Source of the DNA: Sutcliffiella horikoshii
GTDB lineage: Bacteria; Bacillota; Bacilli; Bacillales; Bacillaceae_I
Assembly (NCBI GenBank): GCA_001636495.1
Contig: KV440964.1
Coordinates: 1,380,666-1,444,665 of the forward strand
Direction of reading: 5' to 3'
DNA length: 64,000 nucleotides
Positions 12,543 through 23,725 of the stretch are shown here, piece after piece (position 1 is the first letter of the stretch; each line of letters starts with the position of its first letter). A program made the position numbers and the translations under genes. Under the pieces are notes generated by a model that saw nothing but the letters and a program-made list of their open reading frames with translations, did no database searches and was not told the origin of the DNA.

Positions 12543-12616
12543 GCGGGTGTAGTTTAATGGTAAAACCTCAGCCTTCCAAGCTGATGTCGTGGGTTCGATT
12601 CCCATCACCCGCTCCA
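12543..12616 (+). tRNA. tRNA-Gly (TCC)
   Basis: Acceptor GCGGGTG with CACCCGC, anticodon loop CTTCCAA giving TCC, encoded CCA. Confidence 0.95.
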
Positions 12617-12623
12617 TTTTTAT

Positions 12624-12700
<77 letters not shown>

Positions 12701-12717
12701 TGAAACTTTTGCAATAA

Positions 12718-12792
12718 TCCACCATAGCTCAGCGGTAGAGCATTCGGCTGTTAACCGAAGGGTCGTAGGTTCGAATCCTACTGGTGGAGCCA
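12718..12792 (+). tRNA. tRNA-Asn (GTT)
   Basis: Acceptor TCCACCA with TGGTGGA, anticodon loop CTGTTAA giving GTT, encoded CCA. Confidence 0.95.
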
Positions 12793-12797
12793 TATCT

Positions 12798-12888
12798 GGG
12801 GAAGTACTCAAGTGGCTGAAGAGGCGCCCCTGCTAAGGGTGTAGGTCGTGTAAGCGGCGCGAGGGTTCAAATCCCTCCTTCTCCGCCA
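12798..12888 (+). tRNA. tRNA-Ser (GCT)
   Basis: Class II tRNA with long variable arm, anticodon loop CTGCTAA giving GCT, encoded CCA. Confidence 0.95.
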
Positions 12889-12896
12889 GTATATTA

Positions 12897-12968
12897 GGCC
12901 CGTTGGTCAAGCGGTTAAGACACCGCCCTTTCACGGCGGTAACACGGGTTCGAATCCCGTACGGGTCA
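12897..12968 (+). tRNA. tRNA-Glu (TTC)
   Basis: Acceptor GGCCCGT/ACGGGTC, anticodon loop CTTTCAC giving TTC. No CCA is encoded. Last gene of the array, directly before a terminator. Confidence 0.95.
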
Positions 12969-12974
12969 TCAAAA

Positions 12975-13008
12975 GTTGTGGTATTTGTAAAATATCATGG
13001 CTTTTTTT
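12975..13008 (+). terminator. Terminator of the rRNA-tRNA operon
   Basis: A 12-bp stem with several G-U pairs (12975-12986 with 12990-13001), loop GTA, then seven T residues. Confidence 0.75.
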
Positions 13009-13492
13009 ATTTGTTTTTTCACTCCTTTGCTTCTGCTTCACTCTTTATAATTCCTACACGCTCCTTACGAAAAATATAAATGGATAACGTAATCTATACC
13101 CTTTCTTCTTTCCTCTCAAACACATTTTCCGATAATATAATTAATATTTTAGTATAACAAGAATATGTAAGCGTGTACAAAGCTATATTTTTACTATGTT
13201 GGTCCAAAATACTTTTCGACAAATAACTACAAAACTCCTCCTAGTATTTGGTCGAATCTCCTCTGATTGTAACCCCTTACAAAAACGTTGATATATCAAG
13301 AGTTCAATTAAAACAACAATGAAAACGATTTCTTAAATAAATCGATTTTCGACAAAATTTCCTACAGAAACAAAATATGTTGCTTTATGTCATACGATTC
13401 CGACTTGTCGTATAAAGGAGAATATTATAAAAAAGAGAATAGTAGTGTATAACAATATTCTTTTTATATGGAATGACGGAAGGGTGAAAAAA
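13009..13492. other. Leader region of the glycogen operon
   Basis: About 480 AT-rich bases with no gene. A cre-like site lies at 13320-13333 and a CATACGAT element at 13391-13398 recalls a sigma-E -10 box, but no matching -35 was found at the right distance. A weak in-frame GTG at 13445 could lengthen GlgB but has no ribosome site. Confidence 0.5.
13320..13333 (+). promoter_or_regulatory. cre-like catabolite control site
   Basis: TGAAAACGATTTCT differs from the CcpA consensus TGWAANCGNTNWCA only at the last base. It lies 160 bases before glgB, so carbon catabolite control of glycogen synthesis is likely but inferred. Confidence 0.5.
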
Positions 13493-15376
13493 TTGATTGC
13501 TACAAGTACGACGGATTTTCAACTGCACCTTTTTCATGAGGGAACGTTACATAAAAGTTATGAACTTTTTGGAGCACATATCATACGGCACCGAAAGAAG
13601 GTAGTGGGAACGAGGTTTACAGTTTGGGCTCCCAATGCAAAAGCGGTTCGTGTAATGGGGTCTTTTAATGAGTGGAACGGGGAGAAGCATCCACTCGAAA
13701 GATTGAATAACGAGGGTGTGTGGAGCATCCATATTGAAGAAGATTTGAGCGGACAGTTATATAAATATGAGATTGTTACACAATCGGGAGAAATATTACA
13801 TAAGGCGGATCCATTTGCTTTTCATGCAGAGGTACGTCCCAATACAGCTTCCATTGTCTATGATATGGAAGGATATAAATGGAAAGATCAGAATTGGCGG
13901 AGAAAGAAAAAGCGGAAGCTGGTCTACGAGAAGCCAATGTTCATATATGAGCTGCACCTTGGTACCTGGAAGAAAAAAGAGGGAGATGTACTCTATTCGT
14001 ATAAAGAGCTAATTACTGAGCTTATTCCTTATGTGAAGGAACATGGTTTTACCCATATTGAATTGCTTCCGCTTGTGGAGCACCCATACGATCGTTCTTG
14101 GGGGTATCAAGGTACTGGTTACTATGCGGCAACGAGCCGGTATGGCAGTCCTGCTGATCTGATGGCTTTCATCGATGCATGTCACCAGGAGGACATTGGT
14201 GTGATATTGGATTGGGTTCCTGGCCACTTCTGTAAGGATGCCCATGGCTTATATATGTTTGATGGAGCACCGGTTTTTGAGTATGAGAACTATCATGATC
14301 GGGAGAATGAGGTGTGGGGTACTGCCAATTTCGACCTTGGAAAGCCTGAAGTACGGAGCTTCCTAATCTCCAATGCTCTGTTTTGGATGGAGTATTTCCA
14401 TGTGGATGGTTTTCGGGTAGATGCGGTGGCAAATATGCTGTATTGGCCTAATTCACAGGAGGAGCATGCGAATCCCTATGCACAACAGTTTTTGAAAAAG
14501 TTGAACGAAGCTGTATTTGAGCAGGATTACAGTGCGTTGATGATTGCGGAAGATTCTACGGATTGGCCTCTTGTCACCACTCCTACTTCTAACGGAGGCT
14601 TAGGATTCAACTATAAATGGAATATGGGGTGGATGAATGACATCCTCAGCTATATGGAGGCATCACCTGAACAAAGGAGACATTTACACGATAAAGTGAC
14701 ATTTTCGATTGTGTATGCATTCTCCGAAAATTTCATTTTACCGTTTTCCCATGATGAAGTTGTCCATGGAAAAAAATCGTTACTGAATAAAATGCCAGGT
14801 GAGTACCATGAAAAATTTGCACAGCTAAGGCTGCTGTATGGCTTTTTACTAGCTCATCCCGGGAAAAAACTTCTTTACATGGGTGGAGAATTTGGACAGT
14901 TCGATGAGTGGAAGGACCTGGAGCAATTGGATTGGTTCTTGTTGGACCAGTATGAATCTCATCAGCAGCTACATTACTATTTTAAAGAGGCTTTGTCTTT
15001 TTACCACAAACAAAAGGCTTTGTATGAATGCGATCATGCTCCGGAAGGATTTGAATGGATTGATGCAGACAACCGGGATCAAAGCATTTTCTCCTTTATA
15101 AGAAGAGGGAAAAAACCCGCGGATATGTTAGTTGTGGTTTGTAATTTCACTGGCGTTTCTTATGAAGACTTTAAAGTAGGAGTACCCCTTTTGGCGGATT
15201 ATGAGGAAGTATTCAATTCGGATGAGCAAAGGTTTGGTGGAAGTGGCCTTGTGAATGACCAGGAAATTAGTGCGGCAGAGGGAGCATATCACGGCAAGGA
15301 TTATCATATGATGGTCAATGTTGCGCCGTTTGGTGTAAGTATGTGGAGACCGAAGAAGATTAGAGGGGAGAGGTAG
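13493..15376 (+). CDS. glgB: 1,4-alpha-glucan branching enzyme
   Basis: A 627-residue enzyme that cuts alpha-1,4 glucan chains and rejoins them as alpha-1,6 branches in glycogen. It has an N-terminal CBM48 domain ([20 protein letters not shown]) and a GH13 barrel with the four conserved regions: [17 protein letters not shown] with the nucleophile Asp, IAEDST with the acid Glu, and FSHDEVVH. The C-terminal beta domain is complete. I chose TTG 13493: GGAAGGG lies eight bases before it and the N-terminus then lines up residue for residue with B. subtilis GlgB. GTG 13484 and GTG 13445 are alternatives. It is the first gene of the five-gene operon; glgC starts three bases after its stop. Confidence 0.95.
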   Translation: MIATSTTDFQLHLFHEGTLHKSYELFGAHIIRHRKKVVGTRFTVWAPNAKAVRVMGSFNEWNGEKHPLERLNNEGVWSIHIEEDLSGQLYKYEIVTQSGEILHKADPFAFHAEVRPNTASIVYDMEGYKWKDQNWRRKKKRKLVYEKPMFIYELHLGTWKKKEGDVLYSYKELITELIPYVKEHGFTHIELLPLVEHPYDRSWGYQGTGYYAATSRYGSPADLMAFIDACHQEDIGVILDWVPGHFCKDAHGLYMFDGAPVFEYENYHDRENEVWGTANFDLGKPEVRSFLISNALFWMEYFHVDGFRVDAVANMLYWPNSQEEHANPYAQQFLKKLNEAVFEQDYSALMIAEDSTDWPLVTTPTSNGGLGFNYKWNMGWMNDILSYMEASPEQRRHLHDKVTFSIVYAFSENFILPFSHDEVVHGKKSLLNKMPGEYHEKFAQLRLLYGFLLAHPGKKLLYMGGEFGQFDEWKDLEQLDWFLLDQYESHQQLHYYFKEALSFYHKQKALYECDHAPEGFEWIDADNRDQSIFSFIRRGKKPADMLVVVCNFTGVSYEDFKVGVPLLADYEEVFNSDEQRFGGSGLVNDQEISAAEGAYHGKDYHMMVNVAPFGVSMWRPKKIRGER

Positions 15377-15379
15377 CGG

Positions 15380-16537
15380 ATGTCGAAGAATAAATGTGTA
15401 GCAATGTTACTAGCAGGAGGAAAAGGGAGCAGGCTAAGTTCCTTGACGAAAACTTTAGCGAAGCCCGCCGTCCCTTTTGGCGGAAAATATAGAATCATAG
15501 ACTTTGCTTTGAGTAATTGCACAAACTCAGGGATTACTACTGTCGGGGTATTGACGCAGTACCAGCCATTGGTACTCAACTCCTATATTGGTATTGGAAG
15601 TACATGGGACCTTGACCGTAAAAATGGGGGAGTGACGGTATTGCCACCATATACGGAATCTTCTGGAGTCAAATGGTATACAGGTACCGCGAGCGCTATC
15701 TACCAGAATATCAATTACCTTACGCAATACGACCCGGAATATGTGCTGATTCTCTCAGGAGACCATATTTATAAAATGAATTATGAGGAAATGTTGGAAT
15801 ACCACATCGAAAAGGATGCAGATGTCTCCATTTCTGTCGTGGAGGTACCTTGGGAGGAAGCAAGCAGATTCGGCATCATGAACACGAACGAAAAACTGGA
15901 AGTGGTTGAATTTGACGAGAAGCCTGCTCACCCAAAAAGCAACCTTGCGTCCATGGGAATCTATATTTTTAAATGGTCGGTTTTGAAAGAATATCTGGAA
16001 ATGGACGACAGAAACCCTGAATCGAGCCATGATTTCGGGAAGGATGTCATTCCTTTGCTATTAGAAGAGAATAAAAGATTGGTAGCCTATCCTTTCAAAG
16101 GCTATTGGAAGGATGTCGGCACGGTAAAAAGTCTTTGGGAAGCGAATATGGATCTATTAAAAGAGGATTGTGAATTAAATCTGTTTGAATATGACTGGAG
16201 AATCTATTCGGTTAATCCAAATCAGCCTCCACAGTTTATTGCCCCGTATGCAGATGTGAAGGACTCTCTTGTGAATGAAGGGTGCTTCATTGAAGGGAAG
16301 ATCGATCACTCCGTATTATTCCAAGGTGTGAATGTTGGCAAGAACTCGGTAATCCAAAACTCTGTTATTATGCCTGATGCGGTGATAGGAGAGAATGTGT
16401 ATGTGAACAAAGCAATTATTCCTGCTGGTATCAGGATTCCAGATGGTGCAGTCATTTGCCCGGAAAAAAATGAAGACGAGATTATTTTAGTGACAGAGGA
16501 AATGATGGATAAAGGTATTTTCTCTGCAACCCGTTAA
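15380..16537 (+). CDS. glgC: Glucose-1-phosphate adenylyltransferase, catalytic subunit
   Basis: A 385-residue enzyme that makes ADP-glucose from ATP and glucose-1-phosphate, the committed step of glycogen synthesis. The N-terminal nucleotidyltransferase domain keeps the glycine-rich loop [10 protein letters not shown], the [19 protein letters not shown] signature and the [10 protein letters not shown] segment. The last 120 residues are a left-handed beta-helix of hexapeptides. GGGGAGAGG precedes the ATG. It lies between glgB and glgD, 35 bases apart from the latter, and is expected to form a mixed tetramer with GlgD. Confidence 0.96.
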   Translation: MSKNKCVAMLLAGGKGSRLSSLTKTLAKPAVPFGGKYRIIDFALSNCTNSGITTVGVLTQYQPLVLNSYIGIGSTWDLDRKNGGVTVLPPYTESSGVKWYTGTASAIYQNINYLTQYDPEYVLILSGDHIYKMNYEEMLEYHIEKDADVSISVVEVPWEEASRFGIMNTNEKLEVVEFDEKPAHPKSNLASMGIYIFKWSVLKEYLEMDDRNPESSHDFGKDVIPLLLEENKRLVAYPFKGYWKDVGTVKSLWEANMDLLKEDCELNLFEYDWRIYSVNPNQPPQFIAPYADVKDSLVNEGCFIEGKIDHSVLFQGVNVGKNSVIQNSVIMPDAVIGENVYVNKAIIPAGIRIPDGAVICPEKNEDEIILVTEEMMDKGIFSATR

Positions 16538-16572
16538 TAGACGCAAATTTAAACACAGGAAGGGTGTCATTT

Positions 16573-17589
16573 ATGAATAAATCAATGCTTGGGATCATCG
16601 ATGCGACGATTCATAATGAAGATATGCAGGAGTTAACGTTGAAGCGTTCGATAGCCGCAGTTCCTTTTGGAGGCCGTTATCGCTTGATAGATTTTGTTCT
16701 TTCGAATATGGTCAATTCGGGAATACAGAATGTTGCCATATTCCCTCGTTACCAATACCGCTCCCTGATGGATCACCTTGGATCTGGGAAGCAGTGGGAT
16801 TTGGACCGCAAACGTGATGGATTGTTTTTCTTTCCAAGTTCGGAAAATGTGAATACTGGTTCCTTTCAGCATTTCAAAGAAAACGAGGATTACTTCGTGC
16901 GGAGCAACCAGACATATGTTGTCATCGCCAATAGTTTTACTGTGTGCAATATGAACTTCAAACAAATTTTAGACCGTCATATTCAGAACAGGTGTGATAT
17001 CACACATGTTGTAAAAGAAGAAGAAACACTGGATATGTACGTGCTGGAAAAAGATTTACTTGTCAAATTATTCATGAATCATGAGCAAACAGGGTATAGA
17101 AGTATCATGGATGTGGTACAGGATATTACGAGCGGTTATAAAATATGCAACTATGAATATACGAATTATGCCGCAGTGATCGATTCCTTGGAGAGTTATT
17201 ATGAGCACAGCCTGGAACTGTTGGATCCTTCCGTCTGGAAGCAGGTGTTTGTGAAGAACCAGCCTGTTTTTACGAAAGTAAAAGATGAGCCGCCAACAAG
17301 CTATTCAAAAGATGCCTATGTGAAGAACTCCATGATTGCAAATGGTGCCATCATTGAGGGGCATGTGGAAAACAGTATCATCTTCCGCGGCGTAAGAATT
17401 GGAAAAGGGACCGTGGTCAAAAACAGTATTGTGATGCAAAAAGGCGTCATCGGGGAGAATTGTGTTTTAGATTCCGTCATTCTAGACAAAGATGTTAAGG
17501 TAGAGGATCGCACGGTGATAACAGGTAAAGAAGATTCCCCTTATTTAGTGAAAAAAGGGTCAGTACAAGGAGCTCTGATGAATTCGTGA
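16573..17589 (+). CDS. glgD: GlgD, regulatory subunit of ADP-glucose pyrophosphorylase
   Basis: A 338-residue paralogue of GlgC with the same two-domain plan ([16 protein letters not shown] and C-terminal hexapeptide repeats). It lacks the N-terminal glycine-rich ATP loop: the protein begins [20 protein letters not shown] instead. GlgD proteins of Bacillus and relatives are not active alone and tune GlgC in a heterotetramer, so a regulatory role is inferred. ATG 16573 is preferred to GTG 16564, as AGGAAGGGTG overlaps the latter. Its stop overlaps the GTG start of glgA by four bases, which suggests coupled translation. Confidence 0.94.
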   Translation: MNKSMLGIIDATIHNEDMQELTLKRSIAAVPFGGRYRLIDFVLSNMVNSGIQNVAIFPRYQYRSLMDHLGSGKQWDLDRKRDGLFFFPSSENVNTGSFQHFKENEDYFVRSNQTYVVIANSFTVCNMNFKQILDRHIQNRCDITHVVKEEETLDMYVLEKDLLVKLFMNHEQTGYRSIMDVVQDITSGYKICNYEYTNYAAVIDSLESYYEHSLELLDPSVWKQVFVKNQPVFTKVKDEPPTSYSKDAYVKNSMIANGAIIEGHVENSIIFRGVRIGKGTVVKNSIVMQKGVIGENCVLDSVILDKDVKVEDRTVITGKEDSPYLVKKGSVQGALMNS

Positions 17590-19037
17590 AAGTATTGTTT
17601 GTCGTATCAGAATGTGTTCCATTTGTGAAATCAGGAGGATTGGGCGATGTTGCTGGAGCATTGCCTAAGGAATTGAGGAAGCTTGGTACAGATGTTCGGG
17701 TCATCCTACCTAAGTACGGGCAGATTCCTGAAGTATATAAAAATAAAATGAAAAGGGTACAGACCACATTTGTGGACGTGGGGTGGCGCCACCAATATTG
17801 TGGTGTGGAAGAGCTGACACATGAAAATGTAACCTATTACTTTATTGATAATGAATACTATTTTAACCGCGATTCCCTGTATGGTCATTTTGATGACGGG
17901 GAACGCTTTTCCTTTTTCTGTCGGGCGGTACTGGAAAGTATGACGGCTATTGACTTTATTCCAGATGTCATCCATTGTCATGACTGGCATACTGGCATGG
18001 TTAATTTTATTTTGGAGCGGGAATACAAGCAAAACCCACGCTTTGAACATATTCAAAGTGTCTTTACGATCCATAACCTTCAGTTTCAAGGAGTGTTCCC
18101 ACCTAGCATCCTACACGACCTGCTAAGGGTGGATTATAAGCATTTTAATGCGGATGAACTTGAATTCTATGGAAATGTGAATTTCATGAAAGCTGCATTG
18201 GTATCTTCCGGTTATATTACAACTGTTAGCCCCACATACAAGGATGAAATCCAAACAGCCTATTTTGGTGAAAAGTTGGATGGGGTTCTTAGGGACAGGA
18301 ACGACTCGCTTGTAGGAATCATTAATGGCATTGATGATGAATTATATAGCCCTGAAACCAATGAATACATTGAAGCGAATTATTCCGCCAACAAGATGGA
18401 GAATAAAAAGCTGAATAAAGAGGCCTTGCAGAATTTATGCGGGTTGCCTGTAAAGGAAGGTACTCCGATTATTGCCATGGTCAGCAGGTTAACCAAGCAG
18501 AAGGGACTGGACCTTGTCACTTGTGTGTTGCATGAAGTGTTGGAAGAGGATGTACAAGTGGTTGTACTTGGTACAGGTGAACCTCAATTTGAGCAATACT
18601 TCCGCGATTTGTCCTACCGTTATCCGCAAAAGGTGAGGACATTCATCGGATTTGATGAGCCGCTTGCGCATCAGATTTATGCTGGGGCGGATATGTTCTT
18701 GATGCCGTCCAGGTTTGAACCATGTGGACTTGGCCAGTTGATCGCCCTGCGCTACGGGACAATTCCGGTTGTCAGGGAAACAGGTGGGCTGAATGATACA
18801 GTCACTTCCTACGATGAGACCACATTGGAAGGAAACGGTTTCTCGTTCACCAACTTCAATGCCCACGATATGCTGTACACCATCAGACGTGCAATCGGCT
18901 TTTATGAGCTACCAGAAGTATGGAATGGCATTATGAAAGAAGCGATGGAACGCGATTATAGCTGGGCAAAATCAGCATTTAAATACAACCAATTATATTC
19001 AACCTTAATGGCTAGGAGTGGAGTGCATGTTCTCTGA
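17586..19037 (+). CDS. glgA: Glycogen synthase (ADP-glucose)
   Basis: A 483-residue family GT5 glycosyltransferase that extends alpha-1,4 glucan from ADP-glucose. The N-terminus [20 protein letters not shown] contains the K-x-G-G-L ADP-glucose motif. HDWHTGM, the second-domain GxGxP-like LGTGEP and the C-terminal [12 protein letters not shown] (with the conserved Glu) and ETGGLNDTV complete the set. The GTG start overlaps the glgD stop as GTGA, and the end overlaps the start of glgP. Length is normal for the family. Confidence 0.96.
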   Translation: MKVLFVVSECVPFVKSGGLGDVAGALPKELRKLGTDVRVILPKYGQIPEVYKNKMKRVQTTFVDVGWRHQYCGVEELTHENVTYYFIDNEYYFNRDSLYGHFDDGERFSFFCRAVLESMTAIDFIPDVIHCHDWHTGMVNFILEREYKQNPRFEHIQSVFTIHNLQFQGVFPPSILHDLLRVDYKHFNADELEFYGNVNFMKAALVSSGYITTVSPTYKDEIQTAYFGEKLDGVLRDRNDSLVGIINGIDDELYSPETNEYIEANYSANKMENKKLNKEALQNLCGLPVKEGTPIIAMVSRLTKQKGLDLVTCVLHEVLEEDVQVVVLGTGEPQFEQYFRDLSYRYPQKVRTFIGFDEPLAHQIYAGADMFLMPSRFEPCGLGQLIALRYGTIPVVRETGGLNDTVTSYDETTLEGNGFSFTNFNAHDMLYTIRRAIGFYELPEVWNGIMKEAMERDYSWAKSAFKYNQLYSTLMARSGVHVL

Positions 19038-21432
19038 TAAGGAAAAGTTCAAGACAGCATTTTTGAAAAAGCTGGAGAGTATGTACGGGAAGAGCTTTCA
19101 GGAATCAACATCAAGAGACCATTATCATACACTCGGAAATATGGTGCGTGAGTATATTAGTGCCAACTGGATTACTACTAATGAACGAAATCGGGCTGCA
19201 GATGAAAAACAGGTCTACTATCTTTCCATCGAATTCTTATTGGGTAGATTATTGGGAAGTAATCTCTTGAATCTTGGCATTCAAGGTGTCGTGGAAGAGG
19301 GCTTAAAAGAGCTTGGACTTGATCTATCCGAAATAGAAGAGATAGAAGCGGATGCCGGGCTTGGAAATGGCGGTCTTGGCCGACTTGCTGCATGTTTCCT
19401 TGATTCTCTCGCATCCCTGGATTTACCTGGGCATGGTTGCGGAATCCGTTATAAGCATGGGCTGTTTGATCAGAAGTTTGTCGATGGCTATCAGGTGGAG
19501 CTACCGGAGCAATGGCTAAGGCACGGTAACGTCTGGGAGGTAAGAAAGCCCGACCAGGCGGTGGAAATCAACTTCTGGGGCAAGGTGGAGTCTTACAAGG
19601 AAGATGGAAAGGAAAGGTTCAGACATGCCAAAGGAGAGGCCATCACTGCCGTTCCATATGACATGCCTGTTGTCGGCTATCAAACAGAAACAGTCAATAT
19701 GCTGCGCCTCTGGAGTGCAGAGCCTGCGCCTTTTCCTACCAATAAAGATATTATGCAATATAAGCGCGATACGGAGGCTGTTTCCGAGTTCCTGTATCCG
19801 GATGATACACATGATGAAGGAAAGATATTACGTCTCAAGCAGCAATATTTCCTGGTAGCTGCGAGTATCGGCAGTATTATACGCTCTTACCGCAAGAAGA
19901 ATGGAAGTTTAATAGATTTCCATAAGCGGGTCACCATCCATATCAATGATACCCATCCGGTGCTGGCGATTCCTGAATTGATGAGGATATTGTTGGATGA
20001 AGAGGATATGAGTTGGGAGCAGGCATGGGAAATAACGTCGCACACCATTTCCTATACGAATCATACGACCCTTTCGGAAGCGTTGGAGAAATGGCCGGTT
20101 AACATTTTTCAGCCGTTGCTGCCCCGCATCTATATGATAGTGGAAGAAATTAATGAGCGTTTTTGTGCAGATTTGTGGAAGAAGTACCCTGGTCAATGGG
20201 GTCGCATCGAGGAGATGGCGATTCTTGCCCATGGCTTGGTGAAGATGGCTCATTTGGCAGTTGTCGGGAGCTTCAGTGTAAATGGTGTGGCCAAAATTCA
20301 TACAGAGATTTTAAAGAATCGAGAAATGCGTTTGTTTTATGAAGCTTTTCCAGATAAATTCAATAATAAAACAAATGGAATTACGCATCGCAGGTGGTTA
20401 TTGAAAGCAAATCCGCAGCTTACATCACTCATCCAGGACACCATTGGTCATGGGTGGATGAAGGACACGACACAGCTTCGACAGCTTGATGTATATGCAA
20501 ACGATTCCGCTTTCCTTGACAAACTGGATCAGGTAAAACGGGAGCGTAAGCAGATCCTTGGTGAACGCATCCGAAAGCAGACTGGAATCATCATCGATTC
20601 TGATAGCATATTCGATGTACAGGTTAAACGTCTGCACGCCTATAAACGCCAGCTGTTGAATGTGTTTCATATTATGTATCTTTATAACCGATTAAAAGAG
20701 GATAGCAGTTTTGACATACACCCTAGAACGTTCATATTTGGAGCGAAGGCTTCTCCTGGGTATTATTATGCCAAGAGGGTCATAAAATTGATAAACTCAT
20801 TGGCAGAAAAGGTGAATAATGATCCAGCCATCGATGGCCGCTTGAAGGTAATCTTCTTGGAAAACTACCGGGTTTCTTTGGCGGAGGACATCTTTACAGC
20901 AGCCGATGTCAGTGAACAGATCTCCACTGCCAGCAAGGAGGCATCAGGAACCGGAAATATGAAGTTCATGATGAACGGGGCATTGACGATCGGTACCTTG
21001 GATGGCGCAAACATCGAGATTAAAGAAGAAGTCGGCGAAGAAAACATGTTCATTTTTGGGCTGACAGCGGAACAGGTACTGAACTATTACCAGAACGGAG
21101 GATACCGTTCCAGTGAATATTACCACCATGATAAACGCATTCAACAGGTGTTAGAGCAGCTAGTAAACGGCTTTTTCCCGGATGTGGATGACCACTTTGA
21201 GCCGATTCATGATTCTTTGCTCATGCAAAATGATGAATACTTCGTGCTAAAGGATTTTTCATCTTATATTAGTGCGCAGGAGCGGGTGGATGCGGCCTAC
21301 CGTAACCGGAACCATTGGCTGACCATGAGCGCTAAAAACATCGCACACTCCGGCTTCTTCTCGAGCGACCGGACCATCAGGCAATACGCCGACGAAATCT
21401 GGGGACTCCAACCCAGCTACAGCAAACGATAA
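19027..21432 (+). CDS. glgP: Glycogen phosphorylase
   Basis: An 801-residue GT35 enzyme that releases glucose-1-phosphate from glycogen with inorganic phosphate. The pyridoxal phosphate site is seen as [16 protein letters not shown] with its Lys. Other family blocks are [45 protein letters not shown] and [17 protein letters not shown] 19027 has AGGAG eight bases upstream, and GTG 19018 is the weaker option. The gene overlaps glgA by 11 bases. It is the last operon gene, so synthesis and breakdown are produced from one transcript, as in B. subtilis. Confidence 0.96.
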   Translation: MFSDKEKFKTAFLKKLESMYGKSFQESTSRDHYHTLGNMVREYISANWITTNERNRAADEKQVYYLSIEFLLGRLLGSNLLNLGIQGVVEEGLKELGLDLSEIEEIEADAGLGNGGLGRLAACFLDSLASLDLPGHGCGIRYKHGLFDQKFVDGYQVELPEQWLRHGNVWEVRKPDQAVEINFWGKVESYKEDGKERFRHAKGEAITAVPYDMPVVGYQTETVNMLRLWSAEPAPFPTNKDIMQYKRDTEAVSEFLYPDDTHDEGKILRLKQQYFLVAASIGSIIRSYRKKNGSLIDFHKRVTIHINDTHPVLAIPELMRILLDEEDMSWEQAWEITSHTISYTNHTTLSEALEKWPVNIFQPLLPRIYMIVEEINERFCADLWKKYPGQWGRIEEMAILAHGLVKMAHLAVVGSFSVNGVAKIHTEILKNREMRLFYEAFPDKFNNKTNGITHRRWLLKANPQLTSLIQDTIGHGWMKDTTQLRQLDVYANDSAFLDKLDQVKRERKQILGERIRKQTGIIIDSDSIFDVQVKRLHAYKRQLLNVFHIMYLYNRLKEDSSFDIHPRTFIFGAKASPGYYYAKRVIKLINSLAEKVNNDPAIDGRLKVIFLENYRVSLAEDIFTAADVSEQISTASKEASGTGNMKFMMNGALTIGTLDGANIEIKEEVGEENMFIFGLTAEQVLNYYQNGGYRSSEYYHHDKRIQQVLEQLVNGFFPDVDDHFEPIHDSLLMQNDEYFVLKDFSSYISAQERVDAAYRNRNHWLTMSAKNIAHSGFFSSDRTIRQYADEIWGLQPSYSKR

Positions 21433-21434
21433 CA

Positions 21435-21465
21435 AAGAGAGGGGCGGACTTGCCCTTCTTTTTTT
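21435..21465 (+). terminator. Terminator of the glg operon
   Basis: Stem 21435-21445 with 21452-21462 around loop GGACTT, then a T run. It begins three bases after the glgP stop. Confidence 0.85.
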
Positions 21466-21484
21466 GCGTCCCTTCGACATGGAT

Positions 21485-21517
21485 GACAAAAACCCTTTGG
21501 GGGTCTGACCCCCTTTT
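21485..21517. repeat. 33-bp dispersed hairpin repeat, copy 1
   Basis: An exact match to 32570-32602. The core GGGGGTCTGACCCCC is a palindrome flanked by AAACCCTTT and CCTTTT. The hexamer TTCGAC lies six bases upstream of both copies. It lies between the converging glgP and lipase genes and could act as a terminator. Confidence 0.8.
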
Positions 21518-21526
21518 GAACTTTTT

Positions 21527-22255
21527 TTACAACTTTTCCTTCATTGCCTTGATATATGTTTCGATGCTGTGGTTTTTGACGATGGAGCCTTCGGATAGCA
21601 GGAAGCGTGATGGTGTTTGGGTGTGTTTGTAGTGCCAGGTCTTTTTGCTGATAGGGGCAACGACTTTTGTCGGTGGAACAAATGGAACCAGGTCGGCCAG
21701 GTTTACGAACCGGATGGAGGCAGGGACAGTTTTGTTATAGAGGCTTGCAAATGCTTCGTTTCCAACTCTTGGAGCGCCATAGCTATACATAAAAACCGAC
21801 TTGAAGTGCGAGTTTAAAACGCAATCCAATGAAAAGAGAGTTGCCAGTGCACCGCCGAGGCTATGACCTGTCACAAACATGGTTTTAGAAGAGTCCAGTT
21901 GTTCCAGAACATTTAGCAGTTCTTCCCGCATCGATTCATATACAGATAGGAAGCCGCTATGGACAAGAGGCTGGGTATCACAATAAGGAAAAGGTTTCTG
22001 GGTTACGTCTGCATCAGCTATCCAGTCGGGATCAGTCTGTGTGCCTCTGAATGAGACAATGATGGTATCTTCCTGTTCCACAATGAACCCGAACCAATCC
22101 AGGCTATGGGAAGATACCCCTTTGAATTCCTTTATCAGCTCAAAGCCAGGTGGAATGAAAAAGATGCCATTCTGATGATATTGATCATAGGCTAGTTGGC
22201 AGCAGTTGGCTAGAAAAATAGCCCAGTCCTTGGATAAAATATTGCGGTTGTACAT
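21527..22255 (-). CDS. Class 3 lipase (alpha/beta hydrolase)
   Basis: A 242-residue protein of the lipase class 3 family. It has the nucleophile elbow TGHSLGGALA (Ser near residue 133), an oxyanion segment VSFRGT, a conserved SYGAPRVGN block and a later NLADLVPFVPP with the catalytic Asp. A C-terminal His is present in the SIVKNHSIETY segment. The substrate is some acylglycerol or ester. No signal peptide is seen, so it is probably cytoplasmic or non-classically located. GAGGG precedes the ATG by seven bases. It is a single gene converging on the glg operon. Confidence 0.88.
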   Translation of the reverse strand: MYNRNILSKDWAIFLANCCQLAYDQYHQNGIFFIPPGFELIKEFKGVSSHSLDWFGFIVEQEDTIIVSFRGTQTDPDWIADADVTQKPFPYCDTQPLVHSGFLSVYESMREELLNVLEQLDSSKTMFVTGHSLGGALATLFSLDCVLNSHFKSVFMYSYGAPRVGNEAFASLYNKTVPASIRFVNLADLVPFVPPTKVVAPISKKTWHYKHTQTPSRFLLSEGSIVKNHSIETYIKAMKEKL

Positions 22256-22409
22256 TTCATATCCCTCACTTCATAAAAAATCGTGATGATGACCTATGAT
22301 AATGTATTGATTGGGGAAGAAAGTGGTGCAAATTTCGCTGAAGGAAAAGGGAAAGTTGGATTGTTTGTGGAACTTCTAGTAAAGATTGAATTTCAAAGGG
22401 GGAGACACG

Positions 22410-22835
22410 TTGGCTTATGAGTTGAAAACAAAGGAAACGGACAACAGCGTAATGGAATTTATTGAAACGGTGGAAAGCCCAAAGAAACGGGAAGATGCCT
22501 TTAAGCTCTTAGATATTTTCACGGAAACAACAGGGTATGAGGCAAAGATGTGGGGGCCAAGCATTATTGGGTTCGGCTCCTATCATTATAAGTATCCAAC
22601 GGGACATGAAGGGGACGCACCATTGGTGGGTTTTTCACCACGCAAAGCAAAAATAAGTCTCTATTTCGCGACAGGTGATTCGCAAAGGGAGGAATTGCTG
22701 AAAGAGTTTGGAAAGCATACGACCGGTAAGGCTTGTGTGTACATAAATAAGGTGGCGGATATTAAGGAGGATGTGTTAAAAGCGTTAATCAACCAGTCTA
22801 TCGCATTTTTAAGAGAAACATACCCAGAAAAATAA
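22410..22835 (+). CDS. DUF1801 domain protein
   Basis: A 141-residue soluble protein. Seen motifs are VMEFIETVESPKKREDAFKLLDIF, MWGPSIIGFGSYHYKYP and GFSPRKAKISLYF, typical of the DUF1801 (YdhG/YjhX-like, SHOCT-unrelated) fold. No function is established for the family. I chose TTG 22410 as the start, since AAGGGGGAG lies five bases before it; the frame begins at TTG 22386. It shares a bidirectional terminator with yteA. Confidence 0.8.
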   Translation: MAYELKTKETDNSVMEFIETVESPKKREDAFKLLDIFTETTGYEAKMWGPSIIGFGSYHYKYPTGHEGDAPLVGFSPRKAKISLYFATGDSQREELLKEFGKHTTGKACVYINKVADIKEDVLKALINQSIAFLRETYPEK

Positions 22836-22837
22836 GA

Positions 22838-22869
22838 AAGAGGCAGCCTCAATATGGAGGTTGCCTCTT
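22838..22869. terminator. Bidirectional terminator
   Basis: A 13-bp stem (22838-22850 with 22857-22869) with loop region AATATG, between the converging DUF1801 and yteA genes. Confidence 0.82.
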
Positions 22870-22873
22870 ACAT

Positions 22874-23617
22874 TTACTCTGTATATGGGTCTTTCTCATA
22901 CCCATGCAAATCTCCAAAGGAGGTCATGATTCCTTCTTCATCTAACGCATCTTCATAGGCTTCGTGCTTGATGGTTGGATAAACGGTGACATTTTGTCCG
23001 TACATATCGGTACCTACGAAGTTTTCGTAGTCCTCGACATATCCTTCGTTCTCTTCACTTTCTACATATGTCCGGTCATAATTCTCTACATCACCGGAGA
23101 AATCCGATGGTGATTCTGATGTACCATAGCGTTGTACAATTTGCCATGTGTCTTCTGCGTCAAAAGCAACCCCTTCAGACTCGTCGTATTCAAAACGACC
23201 ATATGGCGGCATTAGTACTTTTTCTTCCACAGGACGGTCATGGGAAACCACTTGGTCTGGACTATGCTCCTTGCAATAAGTGGTAGTCGGAAGGGCATCC
23301 AGGCGGTCTTCATCGATTTCTTTTCCGCAAACCTCACACTTACCATAAGTCCCTTCAGCCATAGCATGGAGAGCGTGATTAATATCTTGCATTTCTTTTT
23401 CAGCATGTTCATTTAGAGCCAAATCTTTTTCTCGTTCATACAATTCGGTTCCAAGGTCCCCAGGGTGGTTATCATAGGCAGATAGTTCACTTACTGATTC
23501 GTATGGATGCTCTTGTTCGAGTTGGTAGTGGTCATTCTGATCCAGGTGGGCTTGGAGTTCCTTTTTTGTATCTTCTAGCTGTTGCTTTAAACGGTTTATT
23601 TTATCAGGGGATATCAT
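22874..23617 (-). CDS. yteA: DksA/TraR type zinc finger protein YteA
   Basis: A 247-residue acidic protein. An N-terminal coiled region (residues 1-60) is followed by a C4-type zinc finger: GTYGKCEVCGKEI and, 22 residues on, the PTTTYCKEHS segment. This layout and length match YteA of Bacillus, a general stress protein of unknown mechanism. DksA relatives act on RNA polymerase, but this has not been shown for YteA. The C-terminal half is rich in Glu, Asp and Tyr. It lies between the glycogen and menaquinone loci, as in B. subtilis. Confidence 0.88.
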   Translation of the reverse strand: MISPDKINRLKQQLEDTKKELQAHLDQNDHYQLEQEHPYESVSELSAYDNHPGDLGTELYEREKDLALNEHAEKEMQDINHALHAMAEGTYGKCEVCGKEIDEDRLDALPTTTYCKEHSPDQVVSHDRPVEEKVLMPPYGRFEYDESEGVAFDAEDTWQIVQRYGTSESPSDFSGDVENYDRTYVESEENEGYVEDYENFVGTDMYGQNVTVYPTIKHEAYEDALDEEGIMTSFGDLHGYEKDPYTE

Positions 23618-23689
23618 AAATAGACTCCTTTCAAATTCCTGTCTATTTGTATTATGAACGTTCCTTTGAAAAACATGATTGCCAATTAA

Positions 23690-23716
23690 AAAAACTGACC
23701 CTTGTAAGAGTCAGTT
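23690..23716 (-). terminator. Terminator of menA
   Basis: AACTGAC (23693-23699) pairs with GTCAGTT (23710-23716), followed on the minus strand by a T run. Confidence 0.75.
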
Positions 23717-23725
23717 CCAAGCAAG

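Noticed and set aside
13547..13732. Minus-strand frames inside glgB and other long genes (for example 17706-18089, 19909-20301, 32013-32423)
   Set aside because: They lie antisense to genes with clear family motifs and lack ribosome sites.
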